Part shown: in pieces, positions 1 through 5,330 of the stretch | Layout: each line of letters opens with the position of its first letter | Position numbering within the stretch: position 1 is the stretch's first letter | Assembly: GCA_013375385.1 (NCBI GenBank) | Contig: JABXJY010000191.1 | Location: 1 to 5,330 of the forward strand | Direction of reading: 5' to 3' | Length of the DNA: 5,330 bases | Source: Desulfobacterales bacterium | Lineage (GTDB): Bacteria > Desulfobacterota > DSM-4660 > Desulfatiglandales > B25-G16 | Notes under the pieces: model-generated | Databases searched by the model: none | Seen by the model: the letters and a program-made list of their open reading frames with translations, nothing else | What the model was told of the DNA's origin: nothing | Made by a program: the position numbers and the translations under genes

Positions 1-848
1 ATCAAAGCGGTGTTTTAGTAAATGAGGTGCTTTTTCCTGGCATACCTTTTATGAACGATAATCAAACTGGAATATATATCTGTTACTTTGCTGTTCCCTA
101 CAATTTCAAAAAGGATAGCACGCTGTATCTCTGGGCAAAAGACAGGGCTGATAATGAGACAAAAAAGACCTTCTTTTATCATATCAGGCGAAAACGGTTT
201 CGCAGTGATAAGATAGGAATCTCAGACCGACTCTTAAATGATGTAATCTCCTCTTTCCCCCCTGGAATATTTGAGCCAGGCAAAAGTAAGATTGAGAAAT
301 ATCTGTACGTCAATAGAGAATTGAGAGAGCAAAACCGTGCTAGATTAAGAGGACTCTGCCAATCACCAAGTAGAGAAAAACTATGGGATGGGCCCTGGCT
401 AAGAATGAAGAATGCCGCCACCATGGCCAAGTTTGCCGACCAGAGAATCTATTATTACAAAGGTAAATTAATAGGTAGGGGAGTGCACCTGGGTGTTGAT
501 CTGGCATCATTGGCCAGATCTCCTGTGCAGGCTGCCAATAGTGGCAGGGTTATTCACGCCGGAGATCTTGGAATCTATGGCCTGACAGTGGTAATCGATC
601 ACGGGCAGGGCCTCTATACCATGTATGGTCACCTGAGCAAGATCGATGTAGATGTTGATCAATCCGTCACCAAGGGAGATACAATTGGCACTACCGGGAA
701 CACAGGTCTCGCCACCGGTGATCATCTGCATTTCGCCTTTATGGTACATGGGGTTGCTGTCAATCCGATAGAGTGGTGGGATTCCCACTGGATAAGAGAC
801 AACATATACAGAAAGTTGGACACACTAAACAAGCTCACAGAGAAATAA
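1..848 (+). CDS. M23-family (LytM/lysostaphin-like) zinc metallopeptidase, 5' end outside the window
   Basis: This is probably a cell-envelope peptidoglycan endopeptidase, which would cut peptide cross-links, or a LytM-domain regulator of such enzymes. The reading frame is open to the left edge (about 281 residues visible), so the GTG at 27 is not a safe start; residues below are numbered from it. The first ~52 residues look like the end of a beta-rich, Ig-like domain (FAVPYNFKKDSTLYLWAKDR). A linker follows, then the M23 core at about 150-252. All expected active-site residues are present: zinc ligands His154 and Asp158 (HLGVD) and His235 (HLH), and catalytic His202 (YGHL) and His233. This makes an active enzyme more likely than a degenerate LytM domain. 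The domain ends in NPIEWWD, common in this family. Any signal peptide or membrane anchor would be upstream and is not visible. The gene ends with TAA, 14 bases before the next ATG, which suggests co-transcription. Family assignment is firm; substrate is inferred. Confidence 0.93.
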   Translation, partial: QSGVLVNEVLFPGIPFMNDNQTGIYICYFAVPYNFKKDSTLYLWAKDRADNETKKTFFYHIRRKRFRSDKIGISDRLLNDVISSFPPGIFEPGKSKIEKYLYVNRELREQNRARLRGLCQSPSREKLWDGPWLRMKNAATMAKFADQRIYYYKGKLIGRGVHLGVDLASLARSPVQAANSGRVIHAGDLGIYGLTVVIDHGQGLYTMYGHLSKIDVDVDQSVTKGDTIGTTGNTGLATGDHLHFAFMVHGVAVNPIEWWDSHWIRDNIYRKLDTLNKLTEK

Positions 849-862
849 TACGCTGATTGTAC

Positions 863-1114
863 ATGAAAATTGATTCGCGTCTAAAGGTTATCAACGTTAG
901 TTGCTATTCCGGATATAAGGCGAATGAGCGACCGATTGATTTTACCGTCCGAGGACGAAAGCTGATGGTAGAAGAGATTATGGACCGATGGTACGGGGTA
1001 GATCACAGCTATTTCAAGGTATTGGCCAACGATCAGAAGATCTATCTTATTAGATATGACCAGGATGAGGATCTATGGACCCTCGAGAAGATCATGGGTT
1101 CAAAAAGGCGATGA
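863..1114 (+). CDS. small conserved-looking protein of unknown function (83 aa)
   Basis: I do not recognise a named function. The protein is soluble-looking, with no signal peptide or membrane segment. It alternates charged and aromatic residues in a pattern suggesting a small beta-barrel or SH3-like fold. Notable segments are CYSGYKANERPIDF (residues 14-27), a Trp-Tyr-Gly stretch DRWYGVDHSYFKV (41-53) and YLIRYDQDEDLWTL (61-74). The order 'RP.dF..rgr...v..i.drW....yfkv......y.lr.d...d.W.l' resembles DUF6504-type small proteins; that link is from memory and tentative. ATG at 863 is chosen; TTG at 857 is the only other start, because an in-frame TGA lies at 854-856. Neither has a clear Shine-Dalgarno sequence, so translation may be coupled to the peptidase gene 14 bases upstream. 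The 3' end overlaps the uvrB stop region by 15 bases on the other strand. The shared layout with the peptidase makes a real gene likely. Confidence 0.8.
   Translation: MKIDSRLKVINVSCYSGYKANERPIDFTVRGRKLMVEEIMDRWYGVDHSYFKVLANDQKIYLIRYDQDEDLWTLEKIMGSKRR
1100..1114. other. tail-to-tail overlap of the small + gene and uvrB
   Basis: The segment TCAAAAAGGCGATGA encodes the ends of two proteins. On + it reads Ser-Lys-Arg-Arg-stop; on - it reads Ser-Ser-Pro-Phe-stop. The two frames are in codon register, so each gene's TGA stop is the complement of a TCA serine codon of the other. There is no room between the genes for a separate terminator. Confidence 0.85.
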
Positions 1115-3112
1115 ATCCCTGCGAGACAACTCCCTCTTTTCCAGATAGGATATCTGGTCCCGCAGGCGAGTCGCCTCCTCAAAATCTAACCTCCCGGCTG
1201 CATCAAACATCTTTTTCTTCAGTGATCTTATGACCTTGGGAAAGTTATCGAGTGGCACATATTCCTCCTCCGGTTCTGAGACAGTGGGAATGTTCGCATA
1301 ATCTGCCTCATAGACAGAGCCCAGGATATCGGAGATATCCTTCTTGATTGATTCCGGGGTAATCCCGTGTGCTTCATTATATCTGTTCTGTGAATTCCGC
1401 CTCCTGTTCGTTTCATCGATTGCCTTTCTCATGGATGGTGTGACCTCATCGGCATAAAAAATGACCTTACCATCCACATTTCTGGCAGCACGTCCACAGG
1501 TCTGGACGAGCGATCTCTCAGATCGCAAGAAGCCCTCCTTATCTGCATCCAAAATGGCCACCAGCGAGACCTCTGGCAGATCCAAACCCTCCCTCAAAAG
1601 ATTGACTCCAATAAGGACATCAAAGATTCCAAGTCTAAGGTCCCTGATAATCTCCGTCCTTTCAATGGTAGTTATGTCAGAGTGAAGGTATCTGACCTTG
1701 ATACCCAATTCTGCATAGTACTCAGTGAGATCTTCGGCCATTGCCTTGGTGAGAGTGGTGACCAAAACACGTTGACCAGCACCTACGACATCCCTGATAG
1801 CCGTTAACAGACCATCCACCTGGTTGCTTGCTGGCCTGACTGAGATCTCCGGGTCTATCAGGCCCGTCGGTCTAATAACCTGCTCGATCACGTGGGTTAC
1901 CTTATCCAATTCATAGGGGCCTGGGGTGGCAGAAACGTAGATTATTTGGTTGACCCGAGATCCAAATTCCTCAAACGTCAGTGGTCTGTTATCAAGGGCA
2001 GAGGGAAGGCGAAAACCAAATTCAACCAGTGTCTCTTTCCTCGATCTATCACCCCTGAACATACCCACGAGCTGGGGAACCGTAATATGGCTCTCATCCA
2101 GGATGATAAGGGAATTACCTGGAAAATAGTCAAGAAGTGTTGGGGGTGGCTCTCCTGGCCTCCTGCCTGTTAGATGTCTGGAGTAGTTCTCTATGCCATG
2201 ACAATAACCCATCTCCTCAATCATCTCCAGATCATAGAGGGTTCTCTCCTCGATTCTTTGGGCCTCAATCCATTTTTTTCCCCTCTTGAAACACTCAATC
2301 CTCTCGGCTAGCTCTACTCTAATATTCTGGATGGCTTCTTGTCTCTTAGCCGATGTGGTCACATAATGACTGGCCGGGTACACGGTCACACGGCTCAGTT
2401 CTCGCATAATGTGACCGGTAAGTGGATCAATCTCCTGTATACGTTCGACACAGTCACCAAAAAACGTTAGCCTGATTGAGTAGTAGTCCTCGTATGCCGG
2501 ATAGATATCCACCACATCACCTCTAACCCTAAAAGAAGAGCGATGAAAGTCAAGGTCACTCCTCTCATAGTGAATTTCCACCAATTTTCTGAGGACATCT
2601 TCCCGGCTTATACGATCACCATTTTCTACGTACAGGAGCATGCCGTGATAGGCCTCAGGAGAACCAAGCCCGTAGATGCATGATACACTGGCTACGATAA
2701 GAACGTCATCTCTGTCCAGCAGAGATCTGGTTGCCGAATGCCTCATCTTATCGATCTGCTCGTTGATAGAGGCATCTTTCTGTATATAGGTATCGGTTTG
2801 AGGAACATACGCTTCGGGTTGATAATAATCATAGTAGCTTACAAAATATTCAACTGCATGGTTTGGAAAAAGACTCTTGAATTCCCCGTACAGCTGGGCC
2901 GCTAAGGTCTTGTTGGGAGCAATAACAAGGGTGGGTCTTTGGACTTGTGCCACGACATTGGCTATGGTAAATGTCTTTCCAGAGCCGGTTACCCCAAGCA
3001 GTACCTGATGCCTGAGCCCTTCTCTTACCCCCTTACCAAGGGCATCAATGGCATGCTGTTGATCACCTTTTGGTTCAAATTGAGAGACAAGTTGAAAAGC
3101 TAAAGACCGCAT
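1100..3112 (-). CDS. uvrB: UvrABC system protein B (excision nuclease subunit B)
   Basis: UvrB is the damage-verifying subunit of cytoplasmic nucleotide excision repair. It is loaded by UvrA, opens the DNA with its ATPase and beta-hairpin, and recruits UvrC for incision. At 670 residues it has normal family length. Visible landmarks are the Walker A motif GVTGSGKT (40-47), the beta-hairpin region YYDYYQPEAYVP (93-104), Walker B DESH (339-342), helicase motif V with GVNLLREGLDLPE (502-514), motif VI QTCGRAARN (537-545) and a C-terminal UVR motif (about 624-659) that contacts UvrC. Motif VI has Cys where many UvrB proteins have Ile. ATG at 3112 is well placed for the family N-terminus (FQLVSQFEPKGDQ), and an in-frame TAA at 3124-3122 excludes a longer form. 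No good ribosome binding site and no E. coli-type LexA box (CTGT-N8-ACAG) are visible upstream. It follows cysS by 66 bases on the same strand and may be read through from it. Confidence 0.98.
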   Translation of the reverse strand: MRSLAFQLVSQFEPKGDQQHAIDALGKGVREGLRHQVLLGVTGSGKTFTIANVVAQVQRPTLVIAPNKTLAAQLYGEFKSLFPNHAVEYFVSYYDYYQPEAYVPQTDTYIQKDASINEQIDKMRHSATRSLLDRDDVLIVASVSCIYGLGSPEAYHGMLLYVENGDRISREDVLRKLVEIHYERSDLDFHRSSFRVRGDVVDIYPAYEDYYSIRLTFFGDCVERIQEIDPLTGHIMRELSRVTVYPASHYVTTSAKRQEAIQNIRVELAERIECFKRGKKWIEAQRIEERTLYDLEMIEEMGYCHGIENYSRHLTGRRPGEPPPTLLDYFPGNSLIILDESHITVPQLVGMFRGDRSRKETLVEFGFRLPSALDNRPLTFEEFGSRVNQIIYVSATPGPYELDKVTHVIEQVIRPTGLIDPEISVRPASNQVDGLLTAIRDVVGAGQRVLVTTLTKAMAEDLTEYYAELGIKVRYLHSDITTIERTEIIRDLRLGIFDVLIGVNLLREGLDLPEVSLVAILDADKEGFLRSERSLVQTCGRAARNVDGKVIFYADEVTPSMRKAIDETNRRRNSQNRYNEAHGITPESIKKDISDILGSVYEADYANIPTVSEPEEEYVPLDNFPKVIRSLKKKMFDAAGRLDFEEATRLRDQISYLEKRELSRRDSSPF
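1118..1166. repeat. nested inverted repeat just past the small gene's stop, inside the uvrB 3' end
   Basis: The inner arms CCAGATA (1141-1147) and TATCTGG (1151-1157) are perfect 7-bp complements around a 3-base loop. The outer arms CCTGCG (1118-1123) and CGCAGG (1161-1166) are perfect 6-bp complements. In the + transcript the structure starts 4 bases after the small gene's stop. A short T run (1137-1140) lies before the inner hairpin rather than after it, so neither strand shows a classical intrinsic terminator. It may mark or stabilise the 3' end of the + transcript, or may simply reflect uvrB codons for the UVR motif. Confidence 0.4.
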
Positions 3113-3163
3113 AGGATGCTGTTAACTGCCTGGAAATAGACCCGAGGAATGACTGATGCTGAT

Positions 3164-3178
3164 TGACGAATGACGAAT
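3164..3178. repeat. short tandem repeat TGACGAA x2 in the cysS-uvrB gap
   Basis: Two perfect copies of TGACGAA lie end to end at 3164-3170 and 3171-3177, directly against the cysS stop codon. A related GAATGAC occurs at 3147-3153 and again at 3168-3174. Most of this 66-base gap is therefore GA/TGAC-type low-complexity sequence. I see no convincing promoter or terminator in the gap. Function is unknown. Confidence 0.5.
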
Positions 3179-4645
3179 CTATCCGGAGCCCTCGATCCTG
3201 AACCGCCATTTTGTACCTTTCGGTCCATCCTCAAGAATAATGCCCTTCTTGGATAGTTCCTCCCTGATAGCATCGGCCCGAGCCCAATCTTTTGCCCTTC
3301 TTGCTGCATCCCTCCCCTGGATCATTTTCTCAATCTCTTCGGTGTCTATTTCGGAGGGGGTCTCTACTATCTCCTGGAAGAACTTGGATGGTTCCTCTTC
3401 AAGCAGGCCCAAAGCCTTACCACAGTCAAGAAGATCCCTTCTTTCTTGGATCAATCGGGATCTGATATCCCTGCTTTTGACCGAGGAATCCATGACTCTA
3501 TTGATATCCCTTACCTTATCAAAGATTAATCCTAATCCTGCCGCTGTGTTAAGATCATCATCCATAACGCTTATGAACTGGTCCTTAAAGCTATCTCCGT
3601 CTGACGTAGCCAGAAAGGGGGTAATTATCCCTCTTGAATTACCTTTAGAAGGGCCCACTGTCTCTTCTAATCTTTGAAGAGTCCTGTATATCCTTATAAG
3701 TCCGCACCTGGCTTCCAATAAGGCAGATCGAGAAAAATCCAAAGGACTCCTGTAGTGCTTGGAAAGCAAAAAGAGCCTTAATTCCTGGGGGTGATATGAC
3801 TGAAGGGCATCCCTTATAGTAATAAAATTACCCAGCGATTTGGACATCTTTTCCGATTCCACAGTCACAAAACCGTTGTGTACCCAGTAACGTGCAAAAT
3901 TGACCCCATTGGCCGCCATTGCCTGGGCCCTCTCGTTTTCATGGTGTGGAAATATCAGATCTCTACCGCCACCATGTATGTCAAAATTCGCCCCTAAATA
4001 CCTGCAGCTCATTGCAGAGCATTCTATATGCCATCCTGGTCTTCCCTCGCCCCAGGGACTCTTCCACTTGGGCTCCCCTGGCTTTGCACCTTTCCAGAGA
4101 ACAAAATCCATAGGATGTTTCTTTTTCTCATCAACAGCAATCCTTGCCCCGGCAACCATCTCCTCCAGTCGGCGACCTGAAAGCTGACCATAGGTATCAA
4201 ACTTCTCAACAGAAAAGTAGACATCAGAATCATCGACATAGGCAAATCCCTTTTCAACCAGGCGTCCAATCATATCAATAATATCATCAATATGTTCTGT
4301 AGCCCTGGGCTCTACGTCAGCATTAAGCACACCTAAGGCAAGCATATCTTCGCAAAAGGCATGTATGTATCGTTCTGCTAGGGCAGTGGTGTCCTCCCCG
4401 GTTTCTTTCGATCGCTCAATGATTTTGTCATCAACATCCGTAAAATTTCTAACATAGGTAACCTTAAAGCCCCTGGCCCTCAGATATCTAACCAAGATAT
4501 CAAAAACAATGGCCGAGCGGGCATGTCCTATATGGCACAGATCATAGACAGTAACCCCGCAGACATAGATACCAACCTCACCATTCCTTATTGGCTTGAA
4601 GGTTTCCTTTTTCCGGCTCGCTGAGTTATATAGCCTGAGGGACAT
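3179..4645 (-). CDS. cysS: cysteinyl-tRNA synthetase (class I)
   Basis: This cytoplasmic enzyme activates cysteine with ATP and charges tRNA-Cys. It has 488 residues against about 460 for the E. coli enzyme, a modest extension. The Rossmann-type catalytic domain carries the class I signatures HIGH (38-41, in YDLCHIGHAR) and KMSKS (266-270). The four zinc ligands that select cysteine are at the expected places: Cys29 (VCG), Cys209 (HIECS), His234 and Glu238 (HHENE). The C-terminal part from about 350 is the helical DALR/anticodon-binding region, ending with a WARADAIREEL segment typical of the family. The ATG at 4645 gives the usual N-terminus (LRLYNS...). AAGGA at 4652-4648 could act as a ribosome binding site, but only two bases separate it from the ATG. 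The stop is TAG. Neighbours are ispF 191 bases upstream and uvrB 66 bases downstream, all on the same strand. No missing motif or frameshift is seen. Confidence 0.98.
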   Translation of the reverse strand: MSLRLYNSASRKKETFKPIRNGEVGIYVCGVTVYDLCHIGHARSAIVFDILVRYLRARGFKVTYVRNFTDVDDKIIERSKETGEDTTALAERYIHAFCEDMLALGVLNADVEPRATEHIDDIIDMIGRLVEKGFAYVDDSDVYFSVEKFDTYGQLSGRRLEEMVAGARIAVDEKKKHPMDFVLWKGAKPGEPKWKSPWGEGRPGWHIECSAMSCRYLGANFDIHGGGRDLIFPHHENERAQAMAANGVNFARYWVHNGFVTVESEKMSKSLGNFITIRDALQSYHPQELRLFLLSKHYRSPLDFSRSALLEARCGLIRIYRTLQRLEETVGPSKGNSRGIITPFLATSDGDSFKDQFISVMDDDLNTAAGLGLIFDKVRDINRVMDSSVKSRDIRSRLIQERRDLLDCGKALGLLEEEPSKFFQEIVETPSEIDTEEIEKMIQGRDAARRAKDWARADAIREELSKKGIILEDGPKGTKWRFRIEGSG

Positions 4646-4647
4646 GT

Positions 4648-4652
4648 TCCTT
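4648..4652 (-). promoter_or_regulatory. candidate Shine-Dalgarno site of cysS, unusually close to the ATG
   Basis: On the minus strand the sequence before the start reads TTAAGGAACATG. AAGGA is the only Shine-Dalgarno-like stretch nearby, but the spacer is 2 bases rather than the usual 5-9. Either initiation here is weak or the element is coincidental. The next in-frame ATG lies far inside the catalytic domain, so the annotated start still stands. Confidence 0.4.
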
Positions 4653-4676
4653 AACAGTGAGTGCCTAAAATTACAG

Positions 4677-4737
4677 GTGCCTAAAGTCTGGGAAGCAGAT
4701 CATTTTAGCTTTAGTCACGTTCAACCCTGGCCCAGAC
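4677..4737 (-). other. two interleaved inverted repeats in the putative cysS leader
   Basis: Pair A: + GTGCCTAAAG (4677-4686) and CTTTAGTCAC (4709-4718) are complementary with one mismatch in ten. Pair B: GTCTGGG (4686-4692) and CCCAGAC (4731-4737) are perfect 7-bp complements. The pairs alternate as A-B-A'-B'. In a cysS-directed RNA they would therefore form either a pseudoknot-like fold or two mutually exclusive hairpins. The two arms nearest cysS are adjacent. No T-box consensus, tRNA-like fold or poly-U tract accompanies them. Base pairing is seen directly; any regulatory role is speculation. Confidence 0.3.
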
Positions 4738-4776
4738 CTGGCATGCAAGGACTGAGTTTAATAGCTCCTGCTTAGG

Positions 4777-4805
4777 ATTATTAAGGCGGCATCAGTTTGT
4801 TACAA
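4777..4805 (-). promoter_or_regulatory. possible sigma70-type promoter for cysS(-uvrB)
   Basis: On the minus strand TTGTAA (4805-4800) is followed after 17 bases by AATAAT (4782-4777). These match 4 of 6 and 5 of 6 bases of the -35 and -10 consensus. Transcription would begin near 4770 and give cysS a leader of roughly 120 bases that includes the inverted repeats. The position just downstream of ispF makes sense, but matches of this quality arise often by chance. Confidence 0.3.
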
Positions 4806-4836
4806 TCACGTCGCGCCAGGCGGGCTTTAGCTCACT

Positions 4837-5325
4837 TTAGTCACTCCTTAGGGTTACTACCGCATAGGCAGCCAGTCCTTCCTCTCTACCGCAAAAGCCT
4901 AAGCCCTCAGTGGTGGTTACTTTTAGGTTTATCACCTGAGGGTCAACCTCTAAAACGCCTGATAGCCTCTCTTCCATATCATTGACATATCGCGTTAATT
5001 TCGGTTTTTGGGCAACAATCGTGGCATCAAGGTTGTTTACCGTGAGTCTTTCATCATGGGCGATCTTCACCACCTTCTTTAGCAGGAGAAGACTATCTGC
5101 TCCCTTGTAAGCCGGATCAGAGTCGGGAAAATGGCGACCAATATCACCCCTACCAAGTGCCCCAAGGATGGCGTCGATAACGGCATGTGTCAAGACATCT
5201 GCATCAGAGTAACCCAGTAGACCCTTCACATATGGAATCTTAACACCCCCTAAGATCAGAGGCCTTTCTTCAACCAGCCTGTGAACATCGTAACCAAATC
5301 CAACCCTGAATACCTGTTCTACCAT
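4837..5325 (-). CDS. ispF: 2-C-methyl-D-erythritol 2,4-cyclodiphosphate synthase
   Basis: IspF converts CDP-ME 2-phosphate to the cyclic diphosphate MEcPP with release of CMP, in the non-mevalonate (MEP) route to isoprenoids. It works as a cytoplasmic homotrimer. At 162 residues it has normal length for a stand-alone enzyme. The metal ligands are visible as Asp13 and His15 (GYDVHRL) and His47 (DADVLTHA). The conserved GDIGRHFPDSDP loop (60-71) and the C-terminal signature TTTEGLGFCGREEG (137-150) are present. The N-terminus is about five residues longer than usual. Only five bases lie before the ATG at 5325, so no ribosome binding site can be judged and the codon before it (GAA) leaves the frame open to the edge. 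An upstream start or a fusion to IspD cannot be excluded. The stop is TAA, overlapped by a CTTTAGTCAC repeat. The next gene on the strand, cysS, is a frequent neighbour of ispF. Confidence 0.97.
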   Translation of the reverse strand: MVEQVFRVGFGYDVHRLVEERPLILGGVKIPYVKGLLGYSDADVLTHAVIDAILGALGRGDIGRHFPDSDPAYKGADSLLLLKKVVKIAHDERLTVNNLDATIVAQKPKLTRYVNDMEERLSGVLEVDPQVINLKVTTTEGLGFCGREEGLAAYAVVTLRSD

Positions 5326-5330
5326 TTCAA

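Larger units (their letters stand above)
4661..4844. repeat. cluster of degenerate TTTAG-(N)-CAC repeats in both orientations
   Basis: On the minus strand TTTAGGCAC occurs twice, as GTGCCTAAA on + at 4661-4669 and 4677-4685. On the plus strand CTTTAGTCAC occurs twice, at 4709-4718 and 4835-4844, and the variant CTTTAGCTCAC lies at 4825-4835. The copies near cysS point one way and those near ispF the other. The last copy covers the ispF stop codon. The spacing is irregular, so this is neither a CRISPR nor a regular operator array; it looks like a degenerate intergenic repeat. Its function is unknown. Confidence 0.5.

Noticed and set aside
414..426. GCCGCCACCATGG, a perfect match to the vertebrate Kozak translation-start consensus.
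   Set aside because: It lies inside the M23 gene, and its codons (Ala-Ala-Thr-Met-Ala) fit the family's stretch before the catalytic core. There is no sign of vector or eukaryotic sequence around it, so it is a coincidence.
1892..2173. 93-codon open frame on + opposite uvrB, and similar frames at 1461-1685 and 3900-4187.
   Set aside because: All lie within well-supported genes on the other strand and show no family resemblance or plausible start context.
3119..3130. CTGT followed by GTTAAC near the uvrB start as an SOS (LexA) operator.
   Set aside because: The matching ACAG half is absent at the E. coli spacing, and GTTAAC alone is too short to support an operator.
3240..3677. 145-codon open frame on + opposite cysS.
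   Set aside because: It is antisense to a clear cysS gene, rich in Ser/Leu as reverse-complement shadows are, and has no recognisable domain.
4671..4703. Minus-strand 10-codon ORF (MICFPDFRHL) with one Cys codon ahead of cysS, a possible attenuation leader peptide.
   Set aside because: It has a single Cys codon, no convincing ribosome binding site, and no terminator/antiterminator pair with a U tract. An ORF this short is expected by chance.
4812..4826. GC-rich GCGCCAGGCGGGC stretch after ispF as an intrinsic terminator.
   Set aside because: The CGCC/GGCG arms would leave a one-base loop, and no T run follows on the minus strand.
4646..4836. Possible T-box riboswitch or tRNA in the ispF-cysS gap (AGGGTTGAAC is faintly like the T-box core).
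   Set aside because: The T-box consensus AGGGTGGNACCGCG is not matched, no specifier stem or terminator is seen, and no cloverleaf or GGTTCGA-type T-arm is present.

Overview
The window is a compact stretch of bacterial chromosome with five protein-coding genes and little non-coding DNA. Two genes run on the + strand at the left: the 3' part of an M23-family zinc peptidase gene and a small unknown gene. They meet three housekeeping genes on the - strand head-on: uvrB, cysS and ispF, which are transcribed in the order ispF -> cysS -> uvrB. There are no insertion sequences, integrases, CRISPR arrays, rRNA or tRNA genes, and no phage or plasmid functions.

The most likely source is a Gram-negative, Deltaproteobacteria-like (Desulfobacterota and relatives) organism. 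This is inference. It rests on remembered features of that group: an M23 peptidase with a preceding Ig-like segment and a 'GPWLRMK...FAD.R.Y...G' stretch before the catalytic core, a short CYSGY...RP protein, and an ispF-cysS neighbourhood. Base composition looks moderate and codon use is mixed, with many AGA/AGG and ATA codons. I cannot name a genus.

Layout. Positions 1-848 hold the M23 peptidase, whose 5' end lies outside the window. Positions 863-1114 hold an 83-residue protein of unknown function, 14 bases further on. Positions 1100-3112 (-) hold UvrB of the nucleotide excision repair pathway. Its last 15 bases overlap the small gene tail-to-tail. Positions 3179-4645 (-) hold cysteinyl-tRNA synthetase, 66 bases upstream of uvrB. 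Positions 4837-5325 (-) hold IspF of the MEP isoprenoid pathway. The 191-base gap between ispF and cysS is the only sizeable non-coding stretch. It carries a possible promoter, a cluster of degenerate TTTAG-CAC repeats in both orientations, and two interleaved inverted repeats in what would be the cysS leader.

The three minus-strand genes serve DNA repair, translation and isoprenoid precursor synthesis. They share no pathway, so they are better read as a housekeeping cluster than as a functional system. The peptidase and the small gene are likely co-transcribed. I found no convincing new multi-gene system. The points worth a second look are the reciprocal uvrB/small-gene overlap, the structured ispF-cysS gap and the uncharacterised small protein.
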